A DNA stretch of 64,000 nucleotides, from assembly GCF_900102495.1 (NCBI RefSeq), contig NZ_FMVQ01000009.1, positions 1 to 64,000 of the forward strand, given 5' to 3'. Shown piece by piece: positions 45,551 to 56,804 of this stretch (the stretch's first letter is position 1; each line of letters begins with the position of its first letter). The DNA comes from Nitrosospira sp. Nl5 (GTDB taxonomy: Bacteria; Pseudomonadota; Gammaproteobacteria; Burkholderiales; Nitrosomonadaceae). The position numbers were made by a program, and so were the translations under genes. The notes beneath the pieces were generated by a model. That model ran no database searches. It saw nothing but the letters and a program-made list of their open reading frames with translations, and had not been told where the DNA came from.

Positions 45551-46875
45551 TATCCTAAATCTTGCCGGTCTTGCATCAATTCTTCGATCTCCGCCACGGT
45601 CTTGGGAGCAGCCGACGTCAATACTTCACAGCCGGCCTCTGTTACCAGTACATCATCCTCGATGCGCACACCGATATTCCAGAAATGGCGGGGAACGTTA
45701 TCCGCCGGACGGACGTAGCAACCCGGTTCCACTGTCAAAGTCATTCCGGGTTGCAGCGGACGCCATTCTCCGTCGCGCTTGTATTCGCCCGCGTCGTGCA
45801 CGTCCAGCCCCAGCCAGTGGCCGGTGCGGTGCATGTAAAAACGCTTGTAGTCTTCCGATTGCATGACCGTATCTACACTGCCGTGGCACAGACCAAGATC
45901 AATAAAGCCCTGGGCCAGCACCCGCAGCGCCGCTTCATGCGGCGCATCCCAGCGATTCCCCGGCCCTACCGCGCTGATCGCCGCCGCTTGTGCGGATAGC
46001 ACCAGTTGATACAAATCCCTTTGCGCCGGACTGAATTTCCCGTTCACCGGGAACGTGCGCGTAATGTCGGCAGCATAACCATCCAATTCGCAGCCGGCAT
46101 CGATCAATAACAGGTCGCCGTCATTCAGCCTCGAATTGTTTTCGACATAATGCAATACGCAGGCGTTAGCGCCACCCGCGACGATGGACGTATAGGCAGG
46201 CGCTTGGGCGCCATGGCGGCGAAACTCGTGCAGCAATTCGGCTTCCACTTCATATTCATTCACGCCAGGCCGGGTCTTTTGCATTGCGCGGCGATGGGCG
46301 CCGCTTGAAATCTCTGCCGCGCGGCGCATGACTTGAAGCTCTTCCGGGCTTTTGAACAAGCGCATCTCATCCAGCAGAAGCCGGATGTCAAAAATACCGC
46401 CCGGCGCGCTGACTCCGCTGCGCGTCTGCTGGCGTATCTGGTTGATCCAGCCGGTCACCCGTATGTCCCATTCCGTGGCGTGCCCCATCGCGCAATATAC
46501 AGCCGACTGGTCGGTCATCAACTCAGGCAGCATTTCGTCCAGCTTGAGAATGGAATAGGCCTCGTCAAAACCGAATGCTTCCCGCGCTGCCTCGGGGCCA
46601 TAACGAAAGCCTTCCCAGATTTCCCGCTCCACGTCTTTGTCTCGGCAGAACAGGATATGTTTTGATGCACCCCCGTCCACTCCTGCCACTACCACCAGTA
46701 CCGCCTCCGGCTCACCGAAGCCGGTCAGGTAATAAAAATAGCTGTCGAAGCGATAGGGATAATACGCGTCCCGATTCCGCACCCGTTCCGGTGCGGTCGG
46801 AATGATGGCAATACCCTTTTGCATCTGGGATGCCAGATGCCGGCGCCGCTCAATGAAGGATTCGATTGGGATCAT
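45550..46875 (-). CDS. pepP: Xaa-Pro aminopeptidase
   Basis: Metallopeptidase removing N-terminal residues before proline. 441 aa, matching E. coli PepP. The pita-bread fold ligands are visible: LLIDAGCELDGYAADITRTFP (Asp pair), HRTGHWLGLDVHDAG (His), TVEPGCYV (Glu) and GVRIEDDVLVTEAG (Glu). First gene of a pepP-membrane protein-ubiH cluster. Confidence 0.96.
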   Translation of the reverse strand: MIPIESFIERRRHLASQMQKGIAIIPTAPERVRNRDAYYPYRFDSYFYYLTGFGEPEAVLVVVAGVDGGASKHILFCRDKDVEREIWEGFRYGPEAAREAFGFDEAYSILKLDEMLPELMTDQSAVYCAMGHATEWDIRVTGWINQIRQQTRSGVSAPGGIFDIRLLLDEMRLFKSPEELQVMRRAAEISSGAHRRAMQKTRPGVNEYEVEAELLHEFRRHGAQAPAYTSIVAGGANACVLHYVENNSRLNDGDLLLIDAGCELDGYAADITRTFPVNGKFSPAQRDLYQLVLSAQAAAISAVGPGNRWDAPHEAALRVLAQGFIDLGLCHGSVDTVMQSEDYKRFYMHRTGHWLGLDVHDAGEYKRDGEWRPLQPGMTLTVEPGCYVRPADNVPRHFWNIGVRIEDDVLVTEAGCEVLTSAAPKTVAEIEELMQDRQDLG

Positions 46876-46963
46876 GAAGGAAGATTTTTACAGTATTTGC
46901 GGCATAAAGCAAAGGCGGCACGACGTAAATATCCACTAACCATGGTCAAGTGCTGTCGCGATA

Positions 46964-47701
46964 CTAGCGCGTAGGCGCTGTATGCGCCTCGGTGTTATTA
47001 AGGGTGGCGAGTCGAAGATCGAGTAGACGCAGGCGCTCCGGAGTGCCCACATCCATCCATACCCCCCGGTAATGGTCACCGCTAACTTTTTCTGCCGCAA
47101 TTGCCTTGCGCAGCAGGGGCGCGAGCTTTGCCACCGACCCCGGCAAAACATCCTTGAAAAACTCCGGCTGGTAAACACCGATTCCGCTAAATGTAAGGCT
47201 GTTTTTTCCCGAAGGAGCAACCCTGCCGGAATCGAGCATAAAGTCTCCATCGGGATGATGGGCCGGGTTATCCACCAGCACAAGATGCGCAAGATCCTCA
47301 TCCGGCTTCGCTTGCAGGCGCCCCAGCACCGGCAACAGGGTGGAAAAATCGAATTCGCAATAAATGTCGGCGTTGACTGTCAGAAACGGCTGTGACGCAT
47401 GATTATTTCTCGATCCACATTCCAAAATGGGTAGGGCCTGGGCAATACCACCAGCGGTTTCCAGTGCCGCCGGTTCAGGCGAATAATCAATGTGGATACC
47501 GTAACCTTCACCATTGCCCAGCGCGGCCTCGATCATCTTCCCCAAGTGGGCGTGGTTAATGACAATTTCGACAAAGCCCGCCCGTGCAAGATTTTCCAGG
47601 TGATATTCAATCAGCGATTTGCCTCCGGCGCGCAGCAGAGGCTTGGGCAACGTGTCGGTCAACGGCCGCATGCGCTCGCCGCGCCCGGCGGCCAGGATCA
47701 T
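46964..47701 (-). CDS. murU: N-acetylmuramate alpha-1-phosphate uridylyltransferase
   Basis: Sugar nucleotidyltransferase of 245 aa using UTP to make UDP-MurNAc in peptidoglycan recycling. The signature MILAAGRGERMRPLTDTLPKPLL opens the chain; LTVNADIYCEFDF holds the metal-binding Asp, and GVWMDVGTPERLRLL closes it. I chose the ATG with AAGG 4 bases upstream; a longer frame would overlap amgK. It follows amgK by 19 bases, so both work in the anhydro-MurNAc salvage route that bypasses MurA. Confidence 0.93.
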   Translation of the reverse strand: MILAAGRGERMRPLTDTLPKPLLRAGGKSLIEYHLENLARAGFVEIVINHAHLGKMIEAALGNGEGYGIHIDYSPEPAALETAGGIAQALPILECGSRNNHASQPFLTVNADIYCEFDFSTLLPVLGRLQAKPDEDLAHLVLVDNPAHHPDGDFMLDSGRVAPSGKNSLTFSGIGVYQPEFFKDVLPGSVAKLAPLLRKAIAAEKVSGDHYRGVWMDVGTPERLRLLDLRLATLNNTEAHTAPTR

Positions 47702-47720
47702 GACCTTGAACGGTACCGCT

Positions 47721-48734
47721 TTAGAAGGTGTAGCCAATTTTCGATTCCGGCGACGTGTTTTCCAGCGCATCCAGCAGCGCCAGCAGAGGATGAAGCTCGG
47801 GGTAGCGGTCGCATGCCTTGCGCAAGTATTCCATTACCAGCGGCATATTCATGAGATAAGCCGTTTTGCCGTCGCGGTGAGACAGGCGCGCGAATATTCC
47901 CAATACTTTAATATGACGTTGTACACCCATCCATTCAAAGTCACGGTAAAAATCGGTGAAATCGGCAGCAACCGGTAGGCCAAGTTTCCGCGCTTTCTCC
48001 CAATAGCGTATGATCCAATCCAGTACACGTTCCTCGTCCCAGCGAATATAGGCGTCCTTGAACAGCGATACCAGATCGTAGGTAATAGGGCCATAAACCG
48101 CGTCTTGAAAATCGACAATTCCGGGATTGGGGGTCGTAACCATAAGATTACGCGAATGGTAGTCGCGATGCACGAACACGCCAGGTTGAGCAAGGTTGTT
48201 TTGCACAATCCGTTTGAAAACCCCGTCGAGCTCTGCTTTCTGTTTTGCATCAAGCGCGACCTGCAAATGCCTGGCCAGATACCAGTCCGGAAACAGGTTC
48301 AGCTCTCTCAGCAGCAGCGCTTCATCGTAATCCGGCAACACACCGGCTCGGCTCGGCAACTGGATGCTGAGAAGCGCCTCAATCGCGTCACGATACAAAT
48401 GATCTGCCCTTCCCGGATCATCGTTCAGCGCCTGGAGATAGGTCATGTTTCCGAGATCGGAGAGCAGCAAGAAACCTTGCGCCAGATCCTGTCCCAGTAC
48501 GGCAGGCACATGCGCTCCTGCCGCACCGAATAGCTCAGCGACGCGCAGGAAAGGCGTGCAATCCTCCTGCTGCGGCGGTGCATCCATTGCGATTAATGTC
48601 TTTTCGGCCCCCTCGCTGAAGGTCAGGCGAAAATAACGGCGAAAACTCGCATCGGCGGAAGCAGGTGACAATGTAAAATGCTTGCCGGGAAGCTGTGCCT
48701 GGAGCCAGCCGTTCAGAAGTTGCAAACGTTCCAT
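47721..48734 (-). CDS. amgK: N-acetylmuramate/N-acetylglucosamine 1-kinase
   Basis: Anomeric sugar kinase of the APH fold, 337 aa. It phosphorylates MurNAc or GlcNAc at C1 for MurU. Kinase motifs: LIAMDAPPQQED, LLLSDLGNMTYL, the catalytic loop FVHRDYHSRNLMV near 200 and the metal-binding IVDFQDAVYGPITYD. The start has CGGAG 5 bases upstream. It is divergent from ubiK and cotranscribed with murU. Confidence 0.93.
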   Translation of the reverse strand: MERLQLLNGWLQAQLPGKHFTLSPASADASFRRYFRLTFSEGAEKTLIAMDAPPQQEDCTPFLRVAELFGAAGAHVPAVLGQDLAQGFLLLSDLGNMTYLQALNDDPGRADHLYRDAIEALLSIQLPSRAGVLPDYDEALLLRELNLFPDWYLARHLQVALDAKQKAELDGVFKRIVQNNLAQPGVFVHRDYHSRNLMVTTPNPGIVDFQDAVYGPITYDLVSLFKDAYIRWDEERVLDWIIRYWEKARKLGLPVAADFTDFYRDFEWMGVQRHIKVLGIFARLSHRDGKTAYLMNMPLVMEYLRKACDRYPELHPLLALLDALENTSPESKIGYTF

Positions 48735-48836
48735 GTCACTCCGCTGATTGCCTAATTGCCCGAAGTATGAGATTTTATCATGCGCGCACCACTCCTCATT
48801 CGCCTGGATGATGGAGCAGAAACCACGGAGGAAATC

Positions 48837-49139
48837 ATGCTTAACCAAAAGGTACTAGACGAAGTCGTAACCAAGGTCAATGAATTGCTCGCGCAGAGCC
48901 CAGTTAAGGATGTGGAGAAGAATCTGCGGATTATGCTCGCTGGAATCTTTACCCGGCTTGATTTGGTTACACGCGAAGAGTTCGAAGTGCAGCAGGAGGT
49001 ACTGAAACGCACACGCGAAAAATTAATTGGCTTGGAAACAAGGGTGGCGGAATTGGAAAAATCAGGGAAACTGGAAGTGTCTCCGGAGGTCCTGGATGTC
49101 CCGCCGGAGACCTTGGATGATCTATCGGAAACGGAATAG
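48837..49139 (+). CDS. ubiK: Ubiquinone biosynthesis accessory factor UbiK
   Basis: Small coiled-coil protein (100 aa) of the BMFP family, which helps the aerobic Ubi complex with lipid substrates. VLDEVVTKVNELLAQSPVKDVEKNLRIML is an amphipathic helix, then a C-terminal coiled coil TREEFEVQQEVLKRTREKL, ETRVAELE. It starts at an ATG 4 bases after GGAGG. The acidic C-terminal tail (SPEVLDVPPETLDDLSETE) extends beyond most homologues. Confidence 0.9.
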   Translation: MLNQKVLDEVVTKVNELLAQSPVKDVEKNLRIMLAGIFTRLDLVTREEFEVQQEVLKRTREKLIGLETRVAELEKSGKLEVSPEVLDVPPETLDDLSETE

Positions 49140-49258
49140 CGCGAACATTTCTGGATCGCTCCGGATAGCCGATGTCATTCTTACACCTATACAAAAAAAC
49201 ACTCGGCTGTCTCTGCATGTATTCGTGTTGGTTCCTTCCCGGCTGAGAAGTTTCTCGC

Positions 49259-50779
49259 ATGCCGCTAGCTATTCTTTATAGCCGCGCCATCACGGGCATG
49301 GAATCGCCGCTGGTTACGGTGGAAGTTCATATCGCCAATGGACTGCCCAGTTTCACCATCGTCGGGTTGCCGGAAGCGGAAGTGAAGGAAAGTAAAGACC
49401 GGGTACGGGCGGCACTGCAAAACGCGCAATTTGAATTTCCCGCACGGCGTATCACCGTCAACCTCGCTCCCGCCGACTTACCCAAGGAAAGCGGGCGCTT
49501 CGATCTGCCGATCGCGCTGGGCATACTGGCGGCGACCGGCCAGATTCCCCTGGACAAGCTTGACCAATACGAATGGGCGGGCGAACTTGCCCTGACTGGA
49601 GAATTGCGCGCGATACGTGGAGCCTTGGCGATGACTTACGGCGCATCGCGCTCCGGCCGCAGTTTCGTACTGCCGCAGCAAAACGCCGCCGAAGCCGCAT
49701 TGGTCAGGGAAGCGTCAGTTTATCCAGCAACCTCGTTGTTGCAGATTTGTGCACACCTTGCCGGGCGCGAGCCCTTGCAGCTCTATATCGTCAACGGCGA
49801 GACGAGCGCGGAAAGAGACACCGAAACCAGCACGCCCCATTATCCCGGCATGGAAGAAGTAAAAGGCCAGGGGCACGCCAAGCGCGCATTGGAAATCGCA
49901 GCGGCAGGAAATCATAGCGTGCTGATGGTGGGCCCGCCCGGTACGGGCAAATCGATGCTGGCGGCGCGATTTCCCGGCATTCTGCCATCCATGACGGAAG
50001 ATGAGGCGCTTGAATCCGCCGCAATGCAATCCCTCAGCAGTGGAGGCTTCAACATTGCCAACTGGAAACGCCGCCCCTATCGCTCACCTCATCACACCGC
50101 CTCCGGCGTTGCGCTGGTGGGGGGCGGCAGCAATCCCCGCCCCGGCGAGATTTCGCTGGCGATGAATGGCGTCCTGTTTCTCGACGAATTACCGGAGTTT
50201 GATCGCAAGGTGCTGGAAGTCCTGCGTGAACCGCTGGAGTCGGGACGCATCACGATATCACGCGCGGCGCGCCAAGCAGACTTCCCTGCCCGGTTCCAGC
50301 TGATCGCGGCGATGAACCCCTGCCCCTGCGGCTACCTTGGACACTACAGCGGAAAATGCCATTGTACTCCGGACCAGGTGGCGCGCTATCGCGGCAAAAT
50401 TTCCGGCCCCCTGCTTGATCGCATCGATATACAGATCGAGGTACCGGCCGCGCCGCAGGAAGATTTGATGCGCCAGATCCAAGGCGAATCAAGCAGCACG
50501 GTCAGGCAACGTGTCGAGACAGGCTATCAACGGCAATTGGCACGTCAGGGCAAAGCCAACTCTCTTTTAACGGTCAAGGACATCGACAAATATTGCGTGC
50601 CGGATACGTTGGGGGAAAACCTGCTGAAACAGGCTATCAGCCGCCTGAATTTTTCCGCGCGGGCTTATCATCGCGTGTTGAAATTGGCGCGCACTATCGC
50701 CGACCTGGCAGCAAGCAACGGCATAACCGCAACCCATATCGCCGAAGCGGTGCAGTACCGGAAGCTGGACAGAAATTAG
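49259..50779 (+). CDS. comM: YifB/ComM Mg-chelatase-like AAA+ ATPase
   Basis: Hexameric helicase promoting branch migration during natural transformation. 506 aa. N-terminal LonC-like domain (VEVHIANGLPSFTIVGLPEAEVKESKDRVRAAL), then the AAA+ core with Walker A GPPGTGKS near 226-233, Walker B VLFLDELPEFDR near 305, sensor and arginine finger region, zinc-type CPCGYLGHYSGKCHCTPDQ near 355, and the C-terminal ARAYHRVLKLARTIADL segment. It follows ubiK as in many beta-proteobacteria. Confidence 0.96.
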   Translation: MPLAILYSRAITGMESPLVTVEVHIANGLPSFTIVGLPEAEVKESKDRVRAALQNAQFEFPARRITVNLAPADLPKESGRFDLPIALGILAATGQIPLDKLDQYEWAGELALTGELRAIRGALAMTYGASRSGRSFVLPQQNAAEAALVREASVYPATSLLQICAHLAGREPLQLYIVNGETSAERDTETSTPHYPGMEEVKGQGHAKRALEIAAAGNHSVLMVGPPGTGKSMLAARFPGILPSMTEDEALESAAMQSLSSGGFNIANWKRRPYRSPHHTASGVALVGGGSNPRPGEISLAMNGVLFLDELPEFDRKVLEVLREPLESGRITISRAARQADFPARFQLIAAMNPCPCGYLGHYSGKCHCTPDQVARYRGKISGPLLDRIDIQIEVPAAPQEDLMRQIQGESSSTVRQRVETGYQRQLARQGKANSLLTVKDIDKYCVPDTLGENLLKQAISRLNFSARAYHRVLKLARTIADLAASNGITATHIAEAVQYRKLDRN

Positions 50780-50856
50780 CATGCAAATTTGTATGACGAT
50801 TTGTAGTAAAGCCTCTCAGTTAGCACAAACCCTATCCCAATTATCAAGAGAAAGGT

Positions 50857-52794
50857 ATGCCAAACAATAGAACTGCTGAGCAAGCTGCTGAATCATATGA
50901 CGTAGTAATTGTGGGCGGCGGGATCGCCGGCTTGTATTGTTGCCACGAACTGATCAAGAAGCGTGAGTCTCTCAAAATTAACAGCATTCTCCTTCTCGAA
51001 GCTTCAGACCGTTTCGGAGGCCGCATAGAAACCTGGTCGTTGCTGAGAACTGACGAGAAGAATGGAGAAGCCATCGGCTTTGACGATACCTGGGACCCGT
51101 GCAACTGGGATTTTAGCAGCGGGCAGCCTGATCCTCTTAAACCACAGGGTGATAAGCAATCTCCCTTTAGAGTTCCCGCGGAAAACCAATCAATAACAGG
51201 AAACGAAAAAGATGCTGAAAAGCCGTCCCAAATCGAATATTTTCGTGCCGAATTCGGGCCCATGAGAATTGAGCCGCGCCATCAGCCTTTACTGCATGCG
51301 CTGCTCAACGAACTGGAAATCAGGGAACCCGTGCCGGGCGAAGAGGAAAGCCTGGACGACTTAATACCGTTCTCTTCCTATGCCTCGGAGGATCCGATGG
51401 AACCCCGATTTACCCTTCGAGAAGAGGAGGCGAAACAAAAAACGCCGTTTGACTTAATGATTCTGGCCCTCAGGCGCATCTTCGAGCTTGTCGACCTCGA
51501 TAATACAGAGACACCATGGAAGACTCCTGCAGCCAATGAACAGTGGCGGAATTTAAAGGAAGAAGCATTCTTTTATCGCCATTACTGGAAAGGCGAGTTG
51601 CTCGAATGGATTCACAATATTACTGACGAAGACCTGGACGTCATCCGAAAAACCGCAAGCTTCAGAGGCCAACCGCTGTGGAACCTGGGTTTCTGGAACG
51701 TTCTCAGTGAAGTATTAAGCCATTACGCTGTGGTCAAGATAAGGGACTGGGGAAGCTACTATCACTTTGTACATGAAAATTTGAATGCTGCGGAGTGGAT
51801 TATTTTTTGGCTTAGAGCAATTCGAAGCACGGGGTCACTTCGCGGCATTCGCGGAGGAATGAGCCGGATCATCTGGAAACTCCTGGAGAGGCTTTATAAA
51901 GAAAGAAAAAACAATCCTTCACTGTGTATTCGGAAAGATAGGAAGGTGCTGGATGTTCAATCGGTTGAAGGCGAAATCCGTGTCGTGGTCGAGAATGAGA
52001 AAGAAGCCATCAAGGCCGGCAGAGTGATCTTTGCTTTGCCCAAGCGCCCGCTCGAACAAATGTTCTGGAACGGAAAGCCGCCGCAAGGAAGCCTCAAAGA
52101 GGCGCTCAACGCCGTGGCGTGCCTTCCGCTGTTAAAGTGCTTCTTTGTTATCGAAAGGCCATGGTGGGAAGACAACAGGCCTCTTAACCGCTATGCCGCG
52201 GATATCCCTACACGAGAGCTGCTCTATGTAAAAAGTAATGATCGGACAAAGGGGCTGATCATGGTCTACACCGATCGTCCGGCAATTACATTCTGGTCCG
52301 ATTATCTGAGGACCTTTGAGTACAATCATGATCAACCCGAGCAGGCGCTATCGGAGAATCCGCAACTTGAAAGCCAGGAAACCGCCAAAACGTGGTTGTT
52401 GAAGGTGGAAACCTCGCCGCCAAGTGCATCCCAGGAAAACCGGATTATCGTGAAAGAGCCGGGTTATCCGCGATTGTGGCAGCGTTTTGTGCAGTTTGCC
52501 CGAGACTACGAGCACCATGATTTTACCCAGGACCGTCTCCTCGCCTGCGGTATTCGGGACTGGGGCAAGAGTCCTTTTGGGGCGGCGGCTCACGGATGGC
52601 TGCCCGGTATAATGTCCTGGAAACACATTGAGTTCCTGGAGGCGTTTTCCCTGAATCAAGATGCTTCCGGAATGAAGAATATCCACGTCTGCGGCGAAGC
52701 ATTTTCTGATTACCAAGGTTTCATAGAAGGTTCGCTTCGATCAGCAAGACGTGTTCTGCGTGTTATTGAAAAACAAGCGGAGTCAAACGGTTGA
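50857..52794 (+). CDS. Flavin-containing amine oxidase family protein
   Basis: Predicted flavoprotein of 645 aa of the monoamine-oxidase fold. FAD-binding motif DVVIVGGGIAGLYCCHEL at 16-33, ASDRFGGRIET near 50, and the C-terminal FAD contact IHVCGEAFSDYQGFIEGSLRSARRVL. It is about 150 residues longer than typical MAO-like enzymes, with acidic insertions near 75-200. Substrate could be an amine or amino acid; unknown. AGAAAGG lies 5 bases upstream of the ATG. There is no signal peptide. It lies between comM and metH, probably with its own promoter. Confidence 0.8.
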   Translation: MPNNRTAEQAAESYDVVIVGGGIAGLYCCHELIKKRESLKINSILLLEASDRFGGRIETWSLLRTDEKNGEAIGFDDTWDPCNWDFSSGQPDPLKPQGDKQSPFRVPAENQSITGNEKDAEKPSQIEYFRAEFGPMRIEPRHQPLLHALLNELEIREPVPGEEESLDDLIPFSSYASEDPMEPRFTLREEEAKQKTPFDLMILALRRIFELVDLDNTETPWKTPAANEQWRNLKEEAFFYRHYWKGELLEWIHNITDEDLDVIRKTASFRGQPLWNLGFWNVLSEVLSHYAVVKIRDWGSYYHFVHENLNAAEWIIFWLRAIRSTGSLRGIRGGMSRIIWKLLERLYKERKNNPSLCIRKDRKVLDVQSVEGEIRVVVENEKEAIKAGRVIFALPKRPLEQMFWNGKPPQGSLKEALNAVACLPLLKCFFVIERPWWEDNRPLNRYAADIPTRELLYVKSNDRTKGLIMVYTDRPAITFWSDYLRTFEYNHDQPEQALSENPQLESQETAKTWLLKVETSPPSASQENRIIVKEPGYPRLWQRFVQFARDYEHHDFTQDRLLACGIRDWGKSPFGAAAHGWLPGIMSWKHIEFLEAFSLNQDASGMKNIHVCGEAFSDYQGFIEGSLRSARRVLRVIEKQAESNG

Positions 52795-53043
52795 AGGAAA
52801 TTGGAGTGCGGCTGCCTTCCCCTTATTTAATCGGAACCTTCTATCAAAACGCTTCCATCTTGAGACAACACATAGTTAATTGACATAAAATATCTGCCAG
52901 ATATTTTCCTCTTCATCGAAATTCTGTATCAACGGGCTGGATAGAACCAGGACGAGCACTGCTATTCCGGCAAACCGTGAGTTGAGGCAAAACTCCGGTA
53001 GCGGCATGATAGAATCCAGCGTCCACCGAAACCCAGCCCAGCC

Positions 53044-56000
53044 ATGAACCAACACCCCCGCGCCACCTTGCTGCACGACCTGCTTGCCCGACGCATCCTG
53101 ATGCTCGACGGAGCCATGGGCACAATGATCCAGAGCCACAAGCTCAACGAAGCAGATTATCGTGGAACGCGTTTTGCCGATTTTCCGCACGATCTCAAGG
53201 GCAACAACGATCTTCTGACACTCACCCAGCCGCAGATTATCCATTCCATCCACACCGGCTATCTGGAGGCAGGTGCGGACATTATCGAAACCAATACCTT
53301 CAATTCCACCGCTGCTTCAATGGGCGATTACCACATGCAGGATCTGGTATACGAACTTAACTTTGCCGCAGCGAAACTGGCGCGGGAAGCAGCGCAAGCG
53401 ATGGAAGCAAAAACTCCGGATAAGCCCCGCTTCGTCGCGGGAGTTCTTGGGCCGACCACCAAGACTGCCTCGATCTCGCCGGATGTAAATGATCCGGGGT
53501 TTCGCGGCATCACCTTTGATCAGCTGGTGGCGGATTATTCCGAATCCATTCGCGGCCTGATCGACGGTGGCGCCGATATCCTGCTGGTGGAAACCATATT
53601 CGATACGCTCAATGCAAAGGCTGCGCTGTTTGCCGTCGATCAATATTTTGAGACCCACGGTGTAAGCCTTCCACTCATGATTTCTGCGACCATTACCGAC
53701 GCTTCCGGACGGACACTCTCCGGGCAGACACCGGAGGCCTTCTGGAATTCTGTCAGTAATGCGCGCCCGTTATCAGTGGGACTTAACTGCGCGTTGGGAG
53801 CGGAACTGATGCGTCCCTACATTGAAGAACTTTCCAGGGTTGCTGGCGTGTTTGTCAGCGCCCATCCCAATGCCGGCCTGCCCAACCCGCTGGCGGAAAC
53901 CGGCTATGACGAGTCGCCCGAATATACGGCAAGTCTGATCAAGGGATTTGCGCAATCGGGTTTTGTCAATATCGTGGGTGGCTGCTGCGGTACCACCCCC
54001 GCGCACATCAAGGCGATCGCTGACGCGGTAAGCGATATTGCGCCTCGCATCGTTCCCGATATTCCAAAGAAGCTGCGGCTGTCGGGTCTTGAGCCTCTTA
54101 ATATTGGCGATGACTCGCTCTTCGTCAACGTAGGGGAGCGAACCAATGTCACCGGCTCAAAAGCCTTCGCCCGTTTGATACTGGGCAACAATTACCCGGA
54201 GGCCCTGAGTGTTGCCCGCAGCCAGGTGGAAAATGGCGCGCAGATCATCGACATCAACATGGATGAGGCGATGCTCGATTCGCAGAAGGCGATGGTGACA
54301 TTCCTGAATCTTATCGCTGCCGAACCCGATATCAGCCGTGTACCGGTCATGATAGATTCGAGCAAATGGTCGGTCATCGAGGCTGGGCTGAAATGCGTGC
54401 AAGGCAAGGCTGTGATCAACTCCATCAGCATGAAGGAGGGCAAAGCGGAGTTCATTGAACATGCGAAACTTGCCCGCCGTTATGGTGCGGCGGTAATCGT
54501 GATGGCTTTCGATGAACTGGGCCAGGCCGACACGCAGGCGCGCAAAGTGGAGATTTGCACGCATTGTTATCACGTACTTGTTAACGAAGTAGGTTTCCCG
54601 CCTGAAGACATCATTTTCGATCCAAACATTTTCGCGGTCGCCACCGGCATCGAGGAACATAATAATTACGGCGTTGATTTCATCGAGGCCACTCGCATCA
54701 TCAAGCAAACTCTGCCCCATGCCAAGGTGAGCGGAGGAGTGTCGAATGTATCGTTTTCTTTTCGCGGCAACGAACCGGTCCGTGAAGCAATCCACACCGC
54801 CTTCCTTTATCACGCGATCCGGGCCGGCATGACGATGGGTATCGTCAATGCGGGACAACTGGGCGTTTATTCCGATATTCCCGAGGACCTGCTGGAACGG
54901 GTCGAGGACGTGCTGCTCAATCGTCCACCCAAAGGAGACGGAGATGCCACCGCCACCGAGCGGCTGGTGGAGTTCGCCGAGAGCTTCAAGGGGCAAAGCA
55001 AGGAGAACGTCGAAGATCTTTCATGGCGCAGCGAGCCGATCCAGCAACGCCTGACGCATGCGCTGGTCAGGGGTATCACCACCTATATCATCGAAGATAC
55101 CGAAGCGGCACGGCTCGAAATAAGTAATCAGGGCGGGCGTCCGATCCAGGTGATCGAAGGCCCGCTTATGAATGGCATGAACGTGGTGGGCGATCTATTC
55201 GGCTCCGGCAAGATGTTTTTGCCCCAAGTGGTCAAGTCGGCACGGGTGATGAAGCAAGCGGTGGCGCATCTGCTGCCGTACATTGAGGCGGAAAAGAAGT
55301 TGTCGGGCGATTCCAGGCCCAAGGGCAAGATTGTCATTGCTACAGTCAAGGGCGATGTTCATGATATCGGCAAGAACATCGTTACCGTCGTACTCCAGTG
55401 CAATAATTACGCGGTAGTGAACATGGGCGTAATGGTCCCGTGCGCACAGATTCTCGACATGGCGCGGCGCGAGCAGGCGGACATGATCGGCCTGTCTGGA
55501 TTGATCACGCCTTCGCTGGAGGAAATGGCGCATGTGGCGAAGGAAATGCAGCGCGAGGGTTTTACCATTCCTCTATTGATTGGCGGCGCAACCACTTCGC
55601 GCGTGCACACAGCCGTGAAGGTTGCGCCGCATTACAGCGGTGTTACCGTATGGGTGCCGGATGCGAGTCGCGCTGTGGGCGTATGCAGCAAACTGTTGTC
55701 GCAGGATTTGCGCGCGGATTACGTGCGGAATCTCCAGGAAGAGTACGAGAAAGTCCGCACCCAGCATAAAAACAAGAAAGGACCGTCGCCGATGCTGACC
55801 ATTGCGGAAGCAAGAAATAACGCGTTTAAAACCGATTGGGAGAACTATAGCCCGCCGCAGCCGGATTTCGTCGGGGTAAGATCTTTAAGGAATTACCCGC
55901 TTGAAAAGATAGTACCCTATATCGACTGGACGCCATTCTTTCAGGCATGGGAATTGTCGGGACGTTATCCGGCAATTCTTGAAGACGAGGTGGTGGGCGA

Positions 56001-56775
56001 GGCTGCCAGTACGCTGTTCCGCGACGCCCAGGCCATGCTGAAAAAAATTGTCGAGCAGAAATGGCTCGGCGCCAATGCCGTATTCGGCCTGTTTCCCGCA
56101 AATACGGTGAATTGCGACGATATCGAAATTTATGCCGATAAAGGCCGCACCCGGCTAGCCATGACGTTCCATAATCTGCGACAGCAGACCATGAAACCAG
56201 AGGGACGCCCGAATCTATGCCTGGCCGACTTTATCGCACCCAAGGAAACGGGGCTGCGCGACACAATCGGTGCATTCGCGGTTACCGCCGGCCTCGGCAT
56301 CGATGCACGAATAAGGGCTTTTGAAGAAACGCATGACGATTACAGCGCCATTATATTGAAAGCGCTTGCCGATCGCCTGGCGGAAGCTTTCGCCGAGCAC
56401 ATGCACTGGCGGGTACGACGTGAATTCTGGGGATTTGTGAAAGATGAGAACCTGAGTAATGAGCAGCTTGTCGCTGAAGAATACCGCGGCATCCGTCCCG
56501 CACCGGGCTACCCGGCCTGTCCCGACCACACCGAGAAGGGCCCGTTGTTTGAACTACTGAAAGCTCCGGAAAATGCCGGAATCATCGTGACTGAATCCTA
56601 CGCCATGGTGCCTACCGCCGCGGTATCTGGCTTCTATTTTTCCCATCCCCAAGCTGATTATTTCGCTATAGGCAAGATAAACAAGGACCAGGTGGAAGAT
56701 TATGCGAAGCGCAAAGGCTGGACGCTGGAGGAGACAGAAAAATGGCTGGCGCCAGTATTGGCATATGAACGATAG
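53044..56775 (+). CDS. metH: Cobalamin-dependent methionine synthase
   Basis: Transfers methyl from 5-methyl-THF to homocysteine via cobalamin. 1243 aa, near the E. coli length (1227). Homocysteine domain with Zn ligands ([12 protein letters not shown] near 312-323); pterin domain [15 protein letters not shown] near 360; cobalamin domain with [10 protein letters not shown] near 770 (His lower ligand) and [18 protein letters not shown]-terminal SAM reactivation domain with [12 protein letters not shown] near 1149. No cobalamin or SAH riboswitch is recognisable in the 250-base leader. Confidence 0.98.
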   Translation: MNQHPRATLLHDLLARRILMLDGAMGTMIQSHKLNEADYRGTRFADFPHDLKGNNDLLTLTQPQIIHSIHTGYLEAGADIIETNTFNSTAASMGDYHMQDLVYELNFAAAKLAREAAQAMEAKTPDKPRFVAGVLGPTTKTASISPDVNDPGFRGITFDQLVADYSESIRGLIDGGADILLVETIFDTLNAKAALFAVDQYFETHGVSLPLMISATITDASGRTLSGQTPEAFWNSVSNARPLSVGLNCALGAELMRPYIEELSRVAGVFVSAHPNAGLPNPLAETGYDESPEYTASLIKGFAQSGFVNIVGGCCGTTPAHIKAIADAVSDIAPRIVPDIPKKLRLSGLEPLNIGDDSLFVNVGERTNVTGSKAFARLILGNNYPEALSVARSQVENGAQIIDINMDEAMLDSQKAMVTFLNLIAAEPDISRVPVMIDSSKWSVIEAGLKCVQGKAVINSISMKEGKAEFIEHAKLARRYGAAVIVMAFDELGQADTQARKVEICTHCYHVLVNEVGFPPEDIIFDPNIFAVATGIEEHNNYGVDFIEATRIIKQTLPHAKVSGGVSNVSFSFRGNEPVREAIHTAFLYHAIRAGMTMGIVNAGQLGVYSDIPEDLLERVEDVLLNRPPKGDGDATATERLVEFAESFKGQSKENVEDLSWRSEPIQQRLTHALVRGITTYIIEDTEAARLEISNQGGRPIQVIEGPLMNGMNVVGDLFGSGKMFLPQVVKSARVMKQAVAHLLPYIEAEKKLSGDSRPKGKIVIATVKGDVHDIGKNIVTVVLQCNNYAVVNMGVMVPCAQILDMARREQADMIGLSGLITPSLEEMAHVAKEMQREGFTIPLLIGGATTSRVHTAVKVAPHYSGVTVWVPDASRAVGVCSKLLSQDLRADYVRNLQEEYEKVRTQHKNKKGPSPMLTIAEARNNAFKTDWENYSPPQPDFVGVRSLRNYPLEKIVPYIDWTPFFQAWELSGRYPAILEDEVVGEAASTLFRDAQAMLKKIVEQKWLGANAVFGLFPANTVNCDDIEIYADKGRTRLAMTFHNLRQQTMKPEGRPNLCLADFIAPKETGLRDTIGAFAVTAGLGIDARIRAFEETHDDYSAIILKALADRLAEAFAEHMHWRVRREFWGFVKDENLSNEQLVAEEYRGIRPAPGYPACPDHTEKGPLFELLKAPENAGIIVTESYAMVPTAAVSGFYFSHPQADYFAIGKINKDQVEDYAKRKGWTLEETEKWLAPVLAYER

Positions 56776-56804
56776 AAGATGCAGGACTAACGAAAACGGT
56801 TGAA

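Noticed and set aside
52795-53043. Cobalamin or SAH riboswitch before metH
   Set aside because: I looked for the conserved B12-box or SAH core in the leader and found neither.
54157-54996. 279-codon frame antisense to metH
   Set aside because: Mirror of conserved metH coding sequence, with no independent evidence.
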